Source of the DNA: Maritalea mobilis
Lineage (GTDB): Bacteria; Pseudomonadota; Alphaproteobacteria; Rhizobiales; Devosiaceae
Direction of reading: 5' to 3'
Length of the DNA stretch: 64,000 bases
Assembly (NCBI RefSeq): GCF_004363175.1
Contig: NZ_SNYR01000002.1
Span: 124,001-188,000, forward strand
The position numbers were made by a program, and so were the translations under genes. Each line of letters begins with the position of its first letter. Position 1 is the first letter of the stretch. The notes beneath the pieces are model-generated. The model searched no databases and was not told where the DNA came from. It saw only the letters and a program-made list of their open reading frames with translations. Of this stretch, positions 1 to 8,379 are shown in pieces.

Positions 1-126
1 CGTCTTCACTCGCGTTTTCAAGTTGCGGTCAGACGCTTTTGATTTGGCTTTGCCCGCTGCCTTCGCAATGGATTTACCACGGGCTTTTTTGCCCCCACCA
101 CCGGGTTTATTTGGCTTTTTACTCAT
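1..126 (-). CDS. rlmE: RlmE (FtsJ/RrmJ) 23S rRNA 2'-O-methyltransferase, N-terminus only
   Basis: Only the first 42 codons lie in the window; the gene runs off the left edge. The visible part is a Lys/Gly/Ala-rich basic tail followed by RNLKTRVKT. This fits the basic N-terminal extension seen before the SAM-binding fold in rhizobial RlmE proteins, but no catalytic residue is visible. The ATG overlaps the TGA of the upstream ppx gene by four bases (ATGA), which fixes the start and implies translational coupling. The ppx-rlmE order is common in Hyphomicrobiales and is the main support for the name. RlmE methylates U2552 of 23S rRNA. Confidence 0.6.
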   Translation of the reverse strand, partial: MSKKPNKPGGGGKKARGKSIAKAAGKAKSKASDRNLKTRVKT

Positions 127-1376
127 GATGATTTCGCCCCTTTTTCCCGCTTTTTATAAGGCTTTTTGCCAAACTGCGCCCCATGCCCCTTCCCCGGTCG
201 TTTGGACCAGACGCGGTCTTCGGACATTAGGGAGATCAAGATGCCTTCGCGCAAGCCACGGTCGGCCACGCGAATTCGGTCGCATGGCCATTCGCGGCGA
301 ATGGCTTCGAAAATGGCGCAGCCGGGGATGACGAGATCGGCACGCTCGCGGCCGATGCAGGCGTTGGCGACACGGCGGTCATAATTCATGTTCAACAGCA
401 CACGCATGGTGTCGATCACATGTTGCTCGCCCATCCAAAGCCCATCGACTTTCGAGCGGTCATATCGCTCTAGACCCAAATGAAGGCCAGCTAGCGTGGT
501 GACGGTACCCGATGTCCCCACCAGATGCATCTTGCTTTCGGTGATCGCCCGCTTCAGTTTCTCGCGGCCCTTAAAGCGCTTCAGATGGGTTTGCACATAG
601 GCAATCATTTCTTCAAAGCTTTCGGGGGTAACATTGACGCCATCAAACTTTTCGGCAATCGACACCACACCGACAGGCAGTGACTGCCACGAACGGATTG
701 ACGCGGCCATTTTGCCGCGTGCTTTGGGACGGCCACCGCGGAAATCGAGCCATGCCAATTCCGATGAGCCGCCGCCAATATCGAAAATAACCGCGCCGCT
801 GACGCCCGGTTCCACCAAATCGGCACAGCCAGTTACGGCCAGTTGCGCTTCGGTTTTCCGGTCAACAACTTCCAACTCGATTCCCGTTTCCGTGCGAATG
901 CGAGATAAAAATGCTTCGGCATTGCTGGCTGAGCGGCACGCTTCAGTGGCAATCAGCCGCAACTTTGCGATTTTATGGTTACCTATTTTGGATTGGCACT
1001 GTTTCAACGCATCAATCGTGCGATCCATCGCCGCGGGGGAAAGCGCACCGGTGGTGGACAAACCTTCGCCTAAGCGCACAATTTTTGAGAAGCCATCAAC
1101 GACCTTAAACCCGCTGTCAGTGGGCCTTGCCAGCAATAATCGGCAATTGTTTGTGCCAAGGTCCAACGCCCCGTAAATGTTGGGGCGAGCATGGCTGCGG
1201 GCACTTGTGTGGCGTTGGCCATTTCGTTTATGGGTCCGCGATTGGCCAGGAGATCGCCCATGGCCACCTCTGGCGCCTTGGTCCTTTGGACCAGTTGCCA
1301 AATGCCCCTCACCTGTGCCCTTTATAGGGGGCTGCGCTGGGCGTTTCTGGTTTGCGGACCGAATCTTATCGGTCAC
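123..1376 (-). CDS. ppx: Ppx/GppA family phosphatase (exopolyphosphatase)
   Basis: A 417-residue member of the Ppx/GppA family, ASKHA-fold enzymes that hydrolyse polyphosphate or pppGpp. The first ~67 residues are a Lys/Arg/Gly/Gln-rich, probably disordered extension. The fold starts at YGALDLGTNNCRLL (phosphate 1 loop). Further motifs are DIGGGSSELAW (phosphate 2) and GTSGTVTTLAG. The protein is about 100 residues longer than the catalytic core and lacks the C-terminal HD extension of long enterobacterial Ppx, as is usual for alphaproteobacterial copies. It is co-transcribed with rlmE through a four-base overlap. The family cannot be split into polyP and pppGpp hydrolases from motifs alone. 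Confidence 0.85.
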   Translation of the reverse strand: MTDKIRSANQKRPAQPPIKGTGEGHLATGPKDQGARGGHGRSPGQSRTHKRNGQRHTSARSHARPNIYGALDLGTNNCRLLLARPTDSGFKVVDGFSKIVRLGEGLSTTGALSPAAMDRTIDALKQCQSKIGNHKIAKLRLIATEACRSASNAEAFLSRIRTETGIELEVVDRKTEAQLAVTGCADLVEPGVSGAVIFDIGGGSSELAWLDFRGGRPKARGKMAASIRSWQSLPVGVVSIAEKFDGVNVTPESFEEMIAYVQTHLKRFKGREKLKRAITESKMHLVGTSGTVTTLAGLHLGLERYDRSKVDGLWMGEQHVIDTMRVLLNMNYDRRVANACIGRERADLVIPGCAIFEAIRREWPCDRIRVADRGLREGILISLMSEDRVWSKRPGKGHGAQFGKKPYKKREKGAKSS

Positions 1377-1527
1377 TCTAATTGCTCCATCCAGTCCGGG
1401 TCGCTACGCTGTTGCGGCGCCCCAATGACGATGTGTTACATGTTGAAATTAAACCTAGAGCAAAGGGCCGAAATGCGCAATGGTGAAAGATAATCGGAAT
1501 TTGGGAAAAAACTTAACTATTTGAAGA

Positions 1528-1557
1528 AGAATATATTCTAAATTCTTGATATAAGAA
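1528..1557. promoter_or_regulatory. Two adjacent short palindromes in the ppx / GGDEF-EAL divergent gap
   Basis: The 192-bp gap between the divergent ppx and GGDEF-EAL genes holds a perfect 12-bp palindrome AGAATATATTCT (1528-1539). A second palindrome, TTCTT-GATAT-AAGAA, follows at 1543-1557. Both sit just upstream of the 1569 start codon in AT-rich DNA. They could be an operator for the c-di-GMP gene; the regulator is unknown and AT-rich palindromes can arise by chance. No convincing Shine-Dalgarno sequence is seen before 1569. Confidence 0.3.
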
Positions 1558-1568
1558 TAATTCATTGC

Positions 1569-3959
1569 ATGGCGTCTAGCATCGTCCAATTGTGTGTTGG
1601 TGATCATATGTTTAAAAGACTATTAGAAACAATTCAGTCCGAAAAAAATCTCTCTGTAACCATCCGGGCGCAACTGGTAGATGGGTTATTCCATCCATTT
1701 GCTTCGCTCATCTCTGGTGCAGTTGCAGGTTTGTTTATCGCGGCTGTTTTATCTTTCGCAGCCGATGATCATTTGGTGCAAAATTTAGCCTATGCAGTGG
1801 TGCTTATTGCTGCATGTCGCATTGTGTTGGGCATTTACTATTTGCGCTCTGGCCAGCCTGTAAACGCCCAAAATGTGAATGAGTGGGAATGGGCCTATGC
1901 CATTGGCGGCACGGCCTTTTCACTTTGCTTGGGCATGGTTACGTTCTTCGCCGTTTTGCGCATCGACAATGGCGCCATTCATTTGATGCTCACCACCACA
2001 ACGGCTGCTTACGCGGCCTCTATCGCTGGCCGCAATGCCAGCCGCCCTTGGGTTGCTCTCGGCCAACTTTATTTTGCGTCGGTCCCGATGGGCCTCGGCT
2101 TGGTGCTGCATGACACATTGTTCTACGAAGTGGTTGGCGCTGCCCTTCTGATCTTTATGTTCGGTATGACCGACATTACGCTCGCTGTGCGCAAGACCAT
2201 CATCAACGCGCTTGAGACGCGGGAACGCAATAAAGAGCTGGCGGATTCGTTTGAGCAGCAAGCAAATTTGTTTGATGGCGCGCTTAAGAACATGTCGCAC
2301 GGCTTGTGCATGTTTGACCGCGACAACAAGCTTTTGGTGTGGAACCCGATTCTCTGTGACATTCTGGGCTGCCCGCCAGACAAGCTGCATAAGGGCGAAT
2401 CGTTCGAAGAAGTGCTGCAATTGATCCATCCCGCTGACCGGGATCATTTCATTTGGAAAGGTGACGTGGAGGCGGACCAAGCCAAAGCAAATTTTGAACA
2501 CACCATCCAATTGGAAGATGAGCGCTTTGTTGCCGTTTCCTCGCGACAAACATCGACCGGCAATCGCGTTTTGGTGTTCGCTGATGTGACCGCCCAGAAA
2601 AAAGCTGAAGCCAAGATCCGCAACCTCGCTCTTGTTGATCAACTCACTGGCTTGATGAACCGGACTTCCTTGCAAAATTGCTTCCGCGAAGTGTTGGAGA
2701 ACAACAAGTCTGATCAGGAAGTTGCGGTCTACTTCATCGATTTGGACCATTTTAAAAACGTGAATGACACGTTGGGCCACCCTGTGGGCGACGACTTGTT
2801 GCAGCAAGTGGCAAAGCGCATTTGCGATGTGTGCATGGATGAATGCCATGTTGGCCGCATGGCCGGGGACGAGTTTTTGGTGATTCAGCGGTTAGCGCCG
2901 CACGCCCGAACGCCGGAGATTTTGTCGAGCCAGATTATTGAGGCGCTTAAACAGCCCTTTAATGTTGCGTCGCATTATGTGCGCATTGGTGCGTCTATCG
3001 GCATCGCCATTTCCCCTAAAGATGGGACCGAAGCTGCCCTGCTGTTAAAGCGGGCAGATATGGCGCTTTATGCCGCTAAAAATCTTGGTCGCAACCGCTA
3101 TGAATTTTTTGAGCCGAAGATGGATCAAAAAGCCCAGCAAGTTCGCGCGATGGAATTGGATATCAAATATGCATTGGAAGAAAACCAGTTCCGGCTTTCG
3201 TTCCAACCGATCATCGATGCCAACACTTCAGAAATTTCAGGGTTCGAAACCCTGATCCGCTGGACGCACGAAAAGCGCGGACGGGTTGTACCCTCAGTGT
3301 TCATTCAAGTGGCAGAGCAAACAGGGCAAATCATCGAGATTGGCCGCTGGGTGGTACGTGAAGCCATTCGCAACGCGTCAAAGTGGCCGACGGACACGCC
3401 GATCGCAATCAATTTCAGTGCGGTTCAGTTTCAAGATACGGACTTTCCAAAATATCTGAAGTCTCAATTGCGTCGGTTCAAGATGCCGCCTGAGCGGGTT
3501 GAATTGGAAATCACTGAAACGGCCTTCTTCCAGGATGAGATGGCCACCCTCGATATTCTGCGTCAGTTCCAAGCAATCGGCGTAAAAATCTCATTGGATG
3601 ATTTCGGGACAGGCTTCTCTTCTCTGTCGCAATTGCGCACCTTCCCGTATCACAAGATCAAGATCGACGGCTCGTTTATCCGCGATCTGGAGACCAACAC
3701 CAGCTCAAAAGCGGTGGCGACAGCGGTGGCCCATATCGGACAGGCCCTGAAAATTCGCGTGGTGGCCGAATGTGTGGAATCTGAAGAACAGCTTGAATAT
3801 TTGCGCGACGCTGGCGTGAGCGAAATCCAAGGCTTTTATATGTGCCGCCCGCTCAATTATGAAGACGCGGCAAGCCTTCTGGAAATTGGCAATGGCAAGT
3901 TTGATCGGGAGTATCTTGAGCAAATAAAAAAGCGCAGCGATAAAACCGCTGCGCAATAG
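1569..3959 (+). CDS. Membrane PAS-GGDEF-EAL protein (c-di-GMP synthase/phosphodiesterase)
   Basis: A 796-residue inner-membrane signalling protein. Residues ~40-210 form about six hydrophobic helices. A PAS domain follows (~235-345), then GGDEF (~350-515) and EAL (~530-785). The cyclase signature is AGDEF at 432-436, a variant usually compatible with activity. The RxxD inhibitory site is missing (MDEC occupies it). The EAL signature is ETL at 560-562; the other hallmarks are present: NFSAVQF, the ITE glutamate, DDFGTGFSSL, KIKID, VAECVE and the QGFYMCRP glutamine. Both activities are therefore possible. No clear RBS precedes ATG 1569; ATG 1608 (MFKRLLE) is an alternative start giving 783 residues. 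It converges on the rpfF-like gene and shares a terminator with it. Confidence 0.93.
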   Translation: MASSIVQLCVGDHMFKRLLETIQSEKNLSVTIRAQLVDGLFHPFASLISGAVAGLFIAAVLSFAADDHLVQNLAYAVVLIAACRIVLGIYYLRSGQPVNAQNVNEWEWAYAIGGTAFSLCLGMVTFFAVLRIDNGAIHLMLTTTTAAYAASIAGRNASRPWVALGQLYFASVPMGLGLVLHDTLFYEVVGAALLIFMFGMTDITLAVRKTIINALETRERNKELADSFEQQANLFDGALKNMSHGLCMFDRDNKLLVWNPILCDILGCPPDKLHKGESFEEVLQLIHPADRDHFIWKGDVEADQAKANFEHTIQLEDERFVAVSSRQTSTGNRVLVFADVTAQKKAEAKIRNLALVDQLTGLMNRTSLQNCFREVLENNKSDQEVAVYFIDLDHFKNVNDTLGHPVGDDLLQQVAKRICDVCMDECHVGRMAGDEFLVIQRLAPHARTPEILSSQIIEALKQPFNVASHYVRIGASIGIAISPKDGTEAALLLKRADMALYAAKNLGRNRYEFFEPKMDQKAQQVRAMELDIKYALEENQFRLSFQPIIDANTSEISGFETLIRWTHEKRGRVVPSVFIQVAEQTGQIIEIGRWVVREAIRNASKWPTDTPIAINFSAVQFQDTDFPKYLKSQLRRFKMPPERVELEITETAFFQDEMATLDILRQFQAIGVKISLDDFGTGFSSLSQLRTFPYHKIKIDGSFIRDLETNTSSKAVATAVAHIGQALKIRVVAECVESEEQLEYLRDAGVSEIQGFYMCRPLNYEDAASLLEIGNGKFDREYLEQIKKRSDKTAAQ

Positions 3960-3980
3960 GTGTTCGCCCCCAACGAATAA

Positions 3981-4017
3981 ATCGCCCGCACTATTCAGCT
4001 GCGGGCGATGTTTTTTT
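3981..4017 (+). terminator. Rho-independent terminator of the GGDEF-EAL gene, overlapping the rpfF-like 3' end
   Basis: A perfect 10-bp stem ATCGCCCGCA / TGCGGGCGAT (3981-3990 / 4000-4009) with a 9-nt loop is followed by G and seven T. The stop codon of the convergent rpfF-like gene (3991-3993) lies in the loop, so the hairpin is partly coding on the minus strand. Read on the minus strand the stem is followed by TTTATT, so weaker bidirectional termination is likely. Confidence 0.9.
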
Positions 4018-4944
4018 GGTCTGTGCAGCAACTAGTCGCTGCATCACCTTAAGTTCTTTCGGGCTGATCCGCATGCCCGCATCTGCCCACAAAGACACCA
4101 CATCATCCAACTCTTCAAATGGAATTGGATTGGCGCGTTTTGCCGCTTTGCGGTAGGTGCAGAGCGCGGCGTGCTTATGCTCATTTTTGGCGATAAAGCG
4201 TTGAACTGTTTTCAGTCCCTCACCCTTCTCTGCCAAAATGTGCACAACGCCCATCTCATAAAGTTCTTCTGCACTTAATGTGCGGCCTGTGCGCACCAAC
4301 TGCTCTGCCTTGGCAAAGCCCAGTGAGCGCCCTAGGAAGGTGAGCGCGCCCATGCCGGGGAACAGGCCGAACATTTGCTCAGGAAAGCCAAACTTGGCTC
4401 CCTTCTCAGCGCAAATATAGTCAAAAGATAAGAGCGATTCAAAACCGCCGCCAAGGGCGTCGCCTTGCACCATGCCGATGGTGAGCACCTCACTATCAAT
4501 GCTGCGCCAATTTTTATGCAAAATCTCCACACATGACCGCCCATAGGCATAAAGTGCCTCACGGTCTTTGGTGTTGATGCAATTGGCGAAGTAATCAAGA
4601 TCACCGCCCAAGCAAAAGAAATCAGGATGGCGAGAGCCAAGCACGACAAATTTGAAGTGCTCCCCCATTTCTTCTTTCAAGGCATGGATGTTGCGATGCC
4701 ACCCATGGAAGTCATTCAGCAAATTCGGGTTATATGCTGCTCGCCCTTCGAAGTTCATAAAACTCCACAGGGTGCCATGGGAAATGTCGAACGCATTTTC
4801 CAATTGGCCCAGCTCTGGCCAAAATTTGTCTGACAGTTTTGTCGATGCTGCCTGACGTGGCGCCAGCACCGTATTCTCGTTCTTGGGATTTTGTGTACCC
4901 GCAAAGTCAGCGCTTTGCAGGTTTAAAACTGCATTTTCTGGCAT
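3991..4944 (-). CDS. RpfF-like crotonase, candidate DSF-family signal synthase
   Basis: A 317-residue enoyl-CoA hydratase/isomerase-fold protein. It resembles RpfF more than ordinary crotonases: CLGGDLDYFA (~111-120), VQGDALGGGFE (159-169), FGFPEQMFGLFPGMGA (185-200) and the C-terminal MQRLVAAQ. The two catalytic glutamates of Xanthomonas RpfF (in GGGFE and PE, 20 residues apart) match E169 and E189, also 20 apart. RpfF converts 3-hydroxyacyl-ACP into cis-2-enoic acids (diffusible signal factor) by dehydration and thioester cleavage. I see no RpfC or RpfG homologue here; the convergent neighbour is a GGDEF-EAL protein. A perfect CtrA box lies 40 bp upstream. The DSF role is inferred; an ordinary acyl-CoA substrate is not excluded. 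Confidence 0.75.
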   Translation of the reverse strand: MPENAVLNLQSADFAGTQNPKNENTVLAPRQAASTKLSDKFWPELGQLENAFDISHGTLWSFMNFEGRAAYNPNLLNDFHGWHRNIHALKEEMGEHFKFVVLGSRHPDFFCLGGDLDYFANCINTKDREALYAYGRSCVEILHKNWRSIDSEVLTIGMVQGDALGGGFESLLSFDYICAEKGAKFGFPEQMFGLFPGMGALTFLGRSLGFAKAEQLVRTGRTLSAEELYEMGVVHILAEKGEGLKTVQRFIAKNEHKHAALCTYRKAAKRANPIPFEELDDVVSLWADAGMRISPKELKVMQRLVAAQTKKTSPAAE

Positions 4945-4983
4945 GATACTATTTACTAAAACATTTTTAAAATACGGACCTAG

Positions 4984-4998
4984 TTAACAACATCTTAA
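4984..4998. promoter_or_regulatory. CtrA-binding box (TTAA-N7-TTAA) upstream of the rpfF-like gene
   Basis: TTAA-CAACATC-TTAA followed by C matches the alphaproteobacterial CtrA consensus exactly. It is centred about 47 bp upstream of the rpfF-like start, within a promoter-proximal AT-rich region. Weaker copies follow: TTAA-N8-TTAA at 5041-5056 and TTTA-N7-TTAA at 5069-5083. The gap is shared with the divergent GST gene, so either promoter could be the target. CtrA is the cell-cycle response regulator of this class; binding is inferred from the motif only. Confidence 0.65.
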
Positions 4999-5197
4999 CG
5001 AAATTTTCAATCAATTTTATTCAAATAGCAACAAAAATAATTAACCACAAAATTAACAAAATCGTTGTTTTACAATGTGTTAAACGGCGGCATTAAAGGA
5101 AATGGGTAAAATTACCCACAGCTTTTATGCAAAGATAGGCATATGAGCATCTGTTTTACGGGTTGCTGATGTTTTGGCCGTTTGGCATATAAGCGGT

Positions 5198-5842
5198 ATG
5201 ACCCGACCTATTCTTTACAGTTTCAGACGTTGCCCCTATGCCATGCGTGGCCGGCTTGGGCTGCATGCCGCACAAATTGAAGTTGAGCTGCGCGAGATAT
5301 TGCTGCGCGACAAGCCCACATTGTTCCTCGAGCGGTCGCCCAAAGGCACCGTGCCTGTGCTCGACTTAGGCAATGAAGTGATTGAAGAAAGCCATGACAT
5401 TTTGAAATGGGCATTGGCACAAAGTGATCCAGACGATGTGCAGCATGGTGGCGAAGATTTGGATGCCATGCATGCGTTGATTGAACAGTCAGACCGCGAA
5501 TTCAAACCTTTGTTGGATCGGTATAAATATCCGTCGCGCTATGATTTGGAAAATGGCGATCCAGCGCGAGATGAAGCCCTGCCCTTTTTAGATATGCTCA
5601 ATGACCGCCTTGCGGATGGCGGGTTTTTGTTTCACGGCAGATTAAGTGTTGCAGATCTCGGGATTTGGCCCTTTATCCGCCAATTTGCCCATGTGGATCG
5701 CGATTGGTTTTGGGCGCAAGACCGACCGCATTTGATTGCCTGGCTTGATTATTTTCTCGCCAGTGATCGGTTTAAAGCGATTATGCCCAAATTCACGTCG
5801 TGGGCAGACGGAGACGATCCGGTACTATTTCCTACAAATTAG
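5198..5842 (+). CDS. Glutathione S-transferase family protein
   Basis: A 214-residue protein with an N-terminal thioredoxin-fold GST domain (YSFRRCPYAMRGR at 6-18; GTVPVLDLG and the glutathione-binding ESHDILKW near 45-70). An all-helical C-terminal domain follows, with LSVADLGIWPFIRQF. The cysteine in RRCPYAM sits where glutaredoxin-2-like and omega/beta GSTs carry a catalytic cysteine, so glutathione-dependent reductase activity is plausible. ATG 5198 (MTRPILYSF) is preferred over the in-frame TTG at 5174 because it begins directly at the fold. It is transcribed away from the rpfF-like gene, with nadC 81 bp downstream. The substrate cannot be told from sequence. Confidence 0.85.
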   Translation: MTRPILYSFRRCPYAMRGRLGLHAAQIEVELREILLRDKPTLFLERSPKGTVPVLDLGNEVIEESHDILKWALAQSDPDDVQHGGEDLDAMHALIEQSDREFKPLLDRYKYPSRYDLENGDPARDEALPFLDMLNDRLADGGFLFHGRLSVADLGIWPFIRQFAHVDRDWFWAQDRPHLIAWLDYFLASDRFKAIMPKFTSWADGDDPVLFPTN

Positions 5843-5923
5843 GGGCGAAAGAGCACGCGATTGCTTGATTCCAAACGGGGCGATGGCTAAAGCTATGATC
5901 CAAATTAGATAAGGAACAAGATT

Positions 5924-6796
5924 TTGGCTTCTCAACCCCATATGCCCGCGCAATTGGCGCAACCGCTTATTCGGCGCGCCGTGGAAAATGCGCTGCTGGA
6001 AGATTTGGGCCAAGCGGGCGATTTGACCACGCAAGCCACGCTTTCCCCTTCCGCCACCGCCATTGCGGTGATGAATGTGCGCCAAACCGGCATTGTGAGC
6101 GGCATTGATTTGGCACGTGCGGCCTTTACACTGATCGGCGATGGCTTAGAGTTTGAAGCCCATGTGGCCGATGGCGATCTTGTTACGCCCGGGCAAGACA
6201 TTGCGACCATTCGCGGCAATGCGCGTTTGATCATGTCTGCTGAACGGGTGGCGCTTAATTTTATGTGCCATATGAGCGGCATTTCCACCTTCACCAAACG
6301 CTTTGTGGATGAGGTGCAAGGCACCGGCGCGAAAATCTGCTGTACGCGCAAAACAACGCCCGGCCTTCGTGCCTTTGAAAAATATGCCGTGAAGTGTGGC
6401 GGCGGTTCGAACCATCGGTTCGGCTTAGACGATGCGATTTTGATTAAAGATAACCACATTGCGGTGGCTGGTGGCGTGCGGCAGGCTGTTGAAGCAGCAA
6501 AAGCCTTTGCGGGCCATTTGGTTGCGATTGAGGTTGAAGTGGACACGCTGGAACAGTTTGGCGAAGCGCTTGATGCGGGCGCCACTGCTGTGCTGTTGGA
6601 TAATATGAAGCCGAAAATGCTGCGCGAAGCGGTGCATGCGGCAAAAGGATCAGCTCGACTGGAAGCTTCTGGCGGCATTGATCTCGATAGTGTGCGCAAA
6701 GTTGCTGAAACTGGCGTAGAATTCATCTCCACCAGCAAGATTACCATGGCGGCTGTGCCGCTTGATATTGGCCTTGATATCAAGATCGAACTTTAG
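5924..6796 (+). CDS. nadC: Nicotinate-nucleotide pyrophosphorylase (quinolinate phosphoribosyltransferase)
   Basis: A 290-residue protein that converts quinolinate and PRPP to nicotinate mononucleotide, CO2 and PPi in de novo NAD synthesis. Typical motifs are EDLGQAGDLTTQ, GLDLAR-like SGIDLAR, ERVALNFMCHMSGIST, CCTRKTTPGLRAFEKYAVKCGGG, DAILIKDNHI and EVEVDTLEQ. The C-terminal ASGGIDLDSV and ISTSKITMAA complete the barrel. The start is TTG with AAGGA eight bases upstream; ATG 5942 is an in-frame alternative still ahead of the conserved region. nadA and nadB are not in the window, so nadC is separated from them here. cysQ follows after 14 bp, suggesting co-transcription. Confidence 0.95.
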   Translation: MASQPHMPAQLAQPLIRRAVENALLEDLGQAGDLTTQATLSPSATAIAVMNVRQTGIVSGIDLARAAFTLIGDGLEFEAHVADGDLVTPGQDIATIRGNARLIMSAERVALNFMCHMSGISTFTKRFVDEVQGTGAKICCTRKTTPGLRAFEKYAVKCGGGSNHRFGLDDAILIKDNHIAVAGGVRQAVEAAKAFAGHLVAIEVEVDTLEQFGEALDAGATAVLLDNMKPKMLREAVHAAKGSARLEASGGIDLDSVRKVAETGVEFISTSKITMAAVPLDIGLDIKIEL

Positions 6797-6810
6797 GACG
6801 CGGCGCCCCT

Positions 6811-7632
6811 ATGCCTCAATTTGACGAACTCGCCCAGTGCATGCTTGATGCTGCGCTGGCCGCCAGCCAGATTATTCTTGATCATTATCAGGGCCATATT
6901 GCTGTAGAGCGCAAAGATGATGGGTCACCCGTAACCGCCGCGGATGCGGCTGGCGAGGCGATTATCATCAAAAAGCTGAAGGACTTGAACATCCCCGTGC
7001 TCGGCGAAGAGAGCGTGGCAGAGGGTAAAATCCCACTATTGGGCTATCGTTTCTTCGTGGTCGATCCGCTAGATGGCACAAAAGAATTTATCAAGCGCAA
7101 TGGCGAGTTCACCGTAAACATCGCATTGGTAGAGCATGGCATTCCCACCTATGGAGTGATTATTGCGCCAGCGCTTGGCACCGCCTATGTGGGCTGCCCT
7201 GGCGGCACTTATAAAGCAGTGATGGAAGACGGCGAGCCGAATGATTGGCAGCAAATCCACACCAATCCGGATTTGGATTGTAAGATTGTGGCCAGCCGCT
7301 CCCATGCACATGGGGCGATCAAATATTTCTTAGATGAAGCTGGCCCGTGCGAAGATGTGTCGGTTGGCTCGTCGCTCAAATTCTGTTTGGTGGCAGAAGG
7401 TAGCGCCCTGCACTATCCACGCTTCACGCCCACTTGCGAGTGGGACATTGCGGCGGGACATGCCATTTTAAGCCATGCGGGTGGCGCGCTGATCGAGGCA
7501 AGCGGCAAGCCCATGCGCTATGGCAAGGTTGAGACCGACTTCCTCAATCCCTATTTTGCCGCGGCAGCAACCGAAGCACAGGCAAAAGAATGTGCGCTTA
7601 TTATGCAGCGTGCGCTTGAAAAGGCGCAGTAA
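6811..7632 (+). CDS. cysQ: 3'(2'),5'-bisphosphate nucleotidase CysQ
   Basis: A 273-residue inositol monophosphatase-superfamily protein. The metal-binding motifs are present: SPVTAADAAGE (~37), the acidic GEES (~66) and DPLDGTKEF (~87-95, typical of CysQ). The second-half motif is CEWDIAAGHAIL (~209), where the aspartate completes the site. CysQ removes the 3'-phosphate from PAP (and PAPS), a by-product of sulfate assimilation, and needs Mg2+. Its start is 14 bp after nadC. No sulfate assimilation genes are adjacent, so its context says little. Confidence 0.92.
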   Translation: MPQFDELAQCMLDAALAASQIILDHYQGHIAVERKDDGSPVTAADAAGEAIIIKKLKDLNIPVLGEESVAEGKIPLLGYRFFVVDPLDGTKEFIKRNGEFTVNIALVEHGIPTYGVIIAPALGTAYVGCPGGTYKAVMEDGEPNDWQQIHTNPDLDCKIVASRSHAHGAIKYFLDEAGPCEDVSVGSSLKFCLVAEGSALHYPRFTPTCEWDIAAGHAILSHAGGALIEASGKPMRYGKVETDFLNPYFAAAATEAQAKECALIMQRALEKAQ

Positions 7633-7770
7633 CCACCTATTTACATTGAAAAATAGTCCAATCGTAACTTCTGTACGTAAGAATGCTTGGGTACGAAGGA
7701 TTGGAATTTACCTTTTGTTGCCCTTTTACAAAAAAGTGATGGCGGAAACCTTGCCATTATGATTTTCCGT

Positions 7771-7806
7771 CATATATAGAGTTGATATATATCGATCCTA
7801 TATGAG
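7771..7806. promoter_or_regulatory. AT-rich inverted repeats ahead of padR, likely autoregulatory operator
   Basis: CATATA (7771-7776) and TATATG (7799-7804) are inverted around a central palindrome GATATATATC (7784-7793). The block lies 15-50 bp upstream of the padR start. PadR regulators commonly bind AT-rich inverted repeats in their own promoters, so this is the best candidate operator for the efflux operon. The boundaries are approximate. Confidence 0.4.
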
Positions 7807-7819
7807 GCAACGCTTTTAA

Positions 7820-8368
7820 ATGAATGTAAAAACCATCTGTCTCGCCATTTTGACCCAAGGCGAAACCACCGGATATGACATTCGCAAACGCTCCACTGAG
7901 GGCGATTATGCCTATTTCATGGAAGCCAGCTTTGGCTCCATCTATCCCGCTTTGTCTAAGCTTGAGGAAGAGGGATATGTGACCAGCCGCACGGTGGCGC
8001 AAGAAGGCAAACCTTCCAAACGGGTTTATCAAATCACCCCAACAGGGCGCGAGTTCTTTATCAACTCGCTTTATGACGAGCTGAACGATGACATGTTCCG
8101 CTCGGAATTTTTGCTGTTTTTGCGGTTTGTGGAAGATTTGCCACGGTCGCTGGTGGAAAAGCGGATCAATGAGCGGATCGCCAAATGCGACGACGCCATT
8201 GAGAACGTCAAAAAGCTGGAAAAAGAATTTACCAAGCCCTCTGAACGGTGGGTTTTGAACTTTGGGCAGCACTGTATGCGCAATGCCCGACAATATTTGA
8301 TTGAACAAAAACACGAGATTATCGCGTTGGCGCAGGAAGAAGAACACCCTGCCCGCGCTGCCGAATAG
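7820..8368 (+). CDS. PadR family transcriptional regulator
   Basis: A 182-residue PadR-type repressor. The N-terminal winged helix (~1-80) has the family pattern: AILTQGETTGYDI, SFGSIYPALSKLEEEGYVTSR and KRVYQITPTGREFF. The C-terminal half is the helical Vir_act_alpha_C-type dimerisation domain. It starts an apparent three-gene operon with the RND adaptor (11 bp downstream) and pump. Most RND pumps are controlled by TetR or two-component systems, so a PadR-led unit is less common. PadR proteins usually respond to phenolic or other lipophilic ligands; the ligand here is unknown. Confidence 0.9.
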   Translation: MNVKTICLAILTQGETTGYDIRKRSTEGDYAYFMEASFGSIYPALSKLEEEGYVTSRTVAQEGKPSKRVYQITPTGREFFINSLYDELNDDMFRSEFLLFLRFVEDLPRSLVEKRINERIAKCDDAIENVKKLEKEFTKPSERWVLNFGQHCMRNARQYLIEQKHEIIALAQEEEHPARAAE

Positions 8369-8379
8369 GGACAAGATTT

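Noticed and set aside
1920-2849. Long open frame (309 codons) on the minus strand inside the GGDEF-EAL gene
   Set aside because: Antisense shadow: the plus-strand product has clear domains, and the antisense product has no recognisable motif or RBS.
5932-6783. Open frame of 283 codons antisense to nadC
   Set aside because: Low-complexity Ser/Ala/Pro-rich translation typical of antisense frames; nadC is unmistakable.
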